DNA from: Patagioenas fasciata | Taxonomy: Eukaryota; Chordata; Aves; Columbiformes; Columbidae | Direction: 5' to 3' | DNA length: 64,000 nucleotides | Assembly (NCBI RefSeq): GCF_037038585.1 | Contig: NC_092524.1 | Coordinates: 68,286,552 to 68,350,551 of the forward strand | Shown: positions 61,954 to 64,000 of the stretch, piece by piece | Numbering within the stretch: position 1 is the first letter of the stretch | Layout: every line of letters starts with the position of its first letter | Made by a program: the position numbers and the translations under genes | Notes under the pieces: generated by a model | Told to the model about the DNA's origin: nothing | Seen by the model: only the letters and a program-made list of their open reading frames with translations | The model's database searches: none

Positions 61954-64000
61954 TTAGTTCACGTCTTACCCTCGAAGTATCGAGATCTTTTTCCATCTCC
62001 CAAGTTCTTATGTTTTTATTTGCATTGAAAAAAAATCATTCTTCAAGAACACCAACTCCTTCCTGCCCTCTGTGCACACGCAAACAGAACACAATACCAA
62101 ATCACGTTAATAAATTAGAGGACTTGTAAAAACACAGCTTATTTTTCCAGCCTACAACAAAGCCATTTTCCCCCAATTGTAGACAACATAATTACACACA
62201 CATCCACACCCCCTCTCAGGCATTCGTTTGGCTGCCAGCCCATTAAATGCCCATGTTCCAGGAGGGAGCATTAGGAAGGCAGCATTTTAACAGATTGCAT
62301 GAACATTAAAAGGCATATTCGTATTTTGGATAGTACTTTCCTGCATTCAGAAGCCACTGGAAATATTTGCCCGAATTACATGCTAGAAAAGCTCTAAATG
62401 AAAATTAGAGTTCCCCACCCCATCCCAATCCAACTTGTATTGTAAAGTAAACTTACTGACAACGTCGCCTTCTCTAGAAATAGAAACTCTTTCACTGTGC
62501 ATGCTGAGGGTTTTTAAAGGAAGGGGAAAGGGAAAGCTCACACCAGCGATAAATCTGGTCAGTAAAATTCTTTTATTCTTTTTAGTAGAAGGGCTTATAC
62601 AATTGAGTATAAAGATATATGAAGAACATGGAAATGAAATGAGAAAAGTGTCTGGAGGGAATTCTTTTTATTGAGGAACAGTTTACATGTCTAAGTTTAA
62701 GTATTCACCTACTTTTTGCTGTCCCCTGTTAACAGGCATAATGAAAATATTGCAATGAGCATATGCATGGAAAACACAGCTAATAAAGCGAGAAATATGG
62801 TAAATACGGTTCATACGACCTTAAAGTAAGTCAAACAATCACACAACAAATTCTGAAGCACTTCCGTGATCCGCAATCTCAAGATGTCCACTGGTCTGGA
62901 GTGTTTACAAATTGACACTTGTTTTTGTAGAAAGGTTTTGTATTGGTTAAGAAAACCACAGCCTGAAAATTGTTGGCTTTCGGTTACAGAGGTAACAGAG
63001 GTATCATCTGAATTCACATCAGAAAGAAAAATAAATGGCAGCAGTACAAGCATGTGCCTCCTCCAGTGTCCAAAACTCTTTGAGGCTTTGCCATGGCCAA
63101 GGAATAAAGCTACGGAGCCCAACAAAGCAGCCAGTCTCTCCAAATACTCGGACACAGTCTGGCATCCTTGCTCTTGTTTACTGATATAATGCTCTGCTAA
63201 ATCGAAAACGAAGCAGAAGAACCTCAACTAACCAAGAGAAGTTCCACACAAGCCTGTCGATATTCACTACACCTGGGAAGTCGTTAAGAAACAGGAAAAT
63301 CATTTAGAAATAATTAGAAATGCTGCTCTCAAGATGGGAGAGAAGGAAGTTTCCGTAACACACGCTGAGCACACAGTAGAAATAAAGTGTCACAGCAGAT
63401 CTGTTCAGTGATGATACAAGTCAGACTGAAGACACAAACCACAGCAGCTCCTACCTGGTTTTCCACAAGAGCTCACTCTGAACAAAGCTCTATTTACAAC
63501 AGCCCCGAACTGCTTGTGGAAAAGCTACCCCAGATGTTTCAAACACCACCGTTGCTTCAATTTGCTGGATGCGCACTATGGGTCCATCTCTGAACCACCC
63601 TGAATAAACGCTGCAGCGAAACAGACACAAAAGTAGCCTGTCCGCAATGTTAAAATTGTGATCCGTGGAAGAGAAGCTTTCGCACGCTTCATCATTTGAT
63701 ATTGCTCAGGTACTGTGGATCAATTACCTTCAGTACAGGAATTTTCAGCTCGAGCTTTTTGCTGGAGCCGCTCTCCGTTCCGCCCGCATCTGCACAACTT
63801 GGCCACATTTTATCCTCATTATAATCTGAATTTATTTACATACAAAACAAGAGACAGGAGAAAATTCTCTTGTATCAACCTGACAATGGGCATTTCCAGC
63901 TTGTAATAAGAACACCTTAGACAAGGCAGCTGCATTTAATTTAGGAGCATATATAAAATTCAGTGTGCCAGTGTCAGAAACAAGAACGTCAGATCGTACG
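61954..64000. other. Unassigned non-coding stretch
   Basis: No repeat or exon recognised. Overlapping plus and minus frames of 107 and 138 codons at 62811-63227 are shadows of one another without a domain. Confidence 0.5.

Noticed and set aside
1..64000. CRISPR array, prokaryotic operon or phage element
   Set aside because: No regular spacer-repeat pattern, no ribosome-binding-site-led gene chains. The content is vertebrate retrotransposons.

Overview
The window looks like non-coding nuclear DNA from a bird. The main evidence is about 24 fragments of CR1 LINEs (chicken repeat 1, the dominant avian retrotransposon). Most end in the characteristic CR1 3' terminus, built from copies of the 8-mer ATTCTRTG. 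The base composition is AT-leaning and CpG-poor with no operon structure. I found no tRNA, rRNA, CRISPR or prokaryote-type gene. No open frame could be tied to a protein family; the longest (183, 166, 160 codons) are about what chance gives in 64 kb. The window is most likely a gene desert or the inside of a very large intron. I cannot name the species.

Layout. 1-2.1 kb holds a solo LTR of an endogenous retrovirus (968-1937, minus strand), inserted cleanly into an older CR1 and flanked by a 5-bp target duplication. 2.1-29 kb alternates unique AT-rich DNA with CR1 pieces (4.2, 8.2, 12.1, 16.5, 20.9, 22.4, 23.1, 27.3, 29.0 kb), a possible ancient L3/CR1-like LINE relic (14.4 kb) and two faint MIR-like SINE relics (7.6, 25.65 kb). 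29-43 kb is the emptiest part. It has a TA/CA microsatellite (31.6 kb), three CR1 pieces (34.4, 36.1, 36.4 kb), a three-copy 31-bp tandem repeat (38.5 kb) and a well-preserved tRNA-type SINE relic with box A and box B (41.05 kb). 43-64 kb is again rich in CR1, including a CR1 inserted in a CR1 (45.7-46.35 kb), the longest CR1 fragment (55.7-56.3 kb) and, facing it, an inverted copy of the same subfamily (57.0-57.5 kb).

Interplay. There is no gene pathway to describe. What can be read is the insertion history. Very old SINE/LINE relics came first, then several CR1 subfamilies. A younger, nearly uniform CR1 subfamily (seven copies here) came later, one copy landing in an older CR1, and separately an ERV LTR landed in another CR1. 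The LTR carries the densest candidate regulatory code in the window: four CACGTG E-boxes, four CGGAAAGT motifs, a repeated 21-bp block, a GC box, a perfect 8-bp-arm palindrome and an inverted CCAAT. I found no convincing undescribed biological system. The best leads are the LTR motif array, the SINE relic, the 31-bp tandem repeat and the AT-rich, repeat-free blocks that could be conserved non-coding elements.
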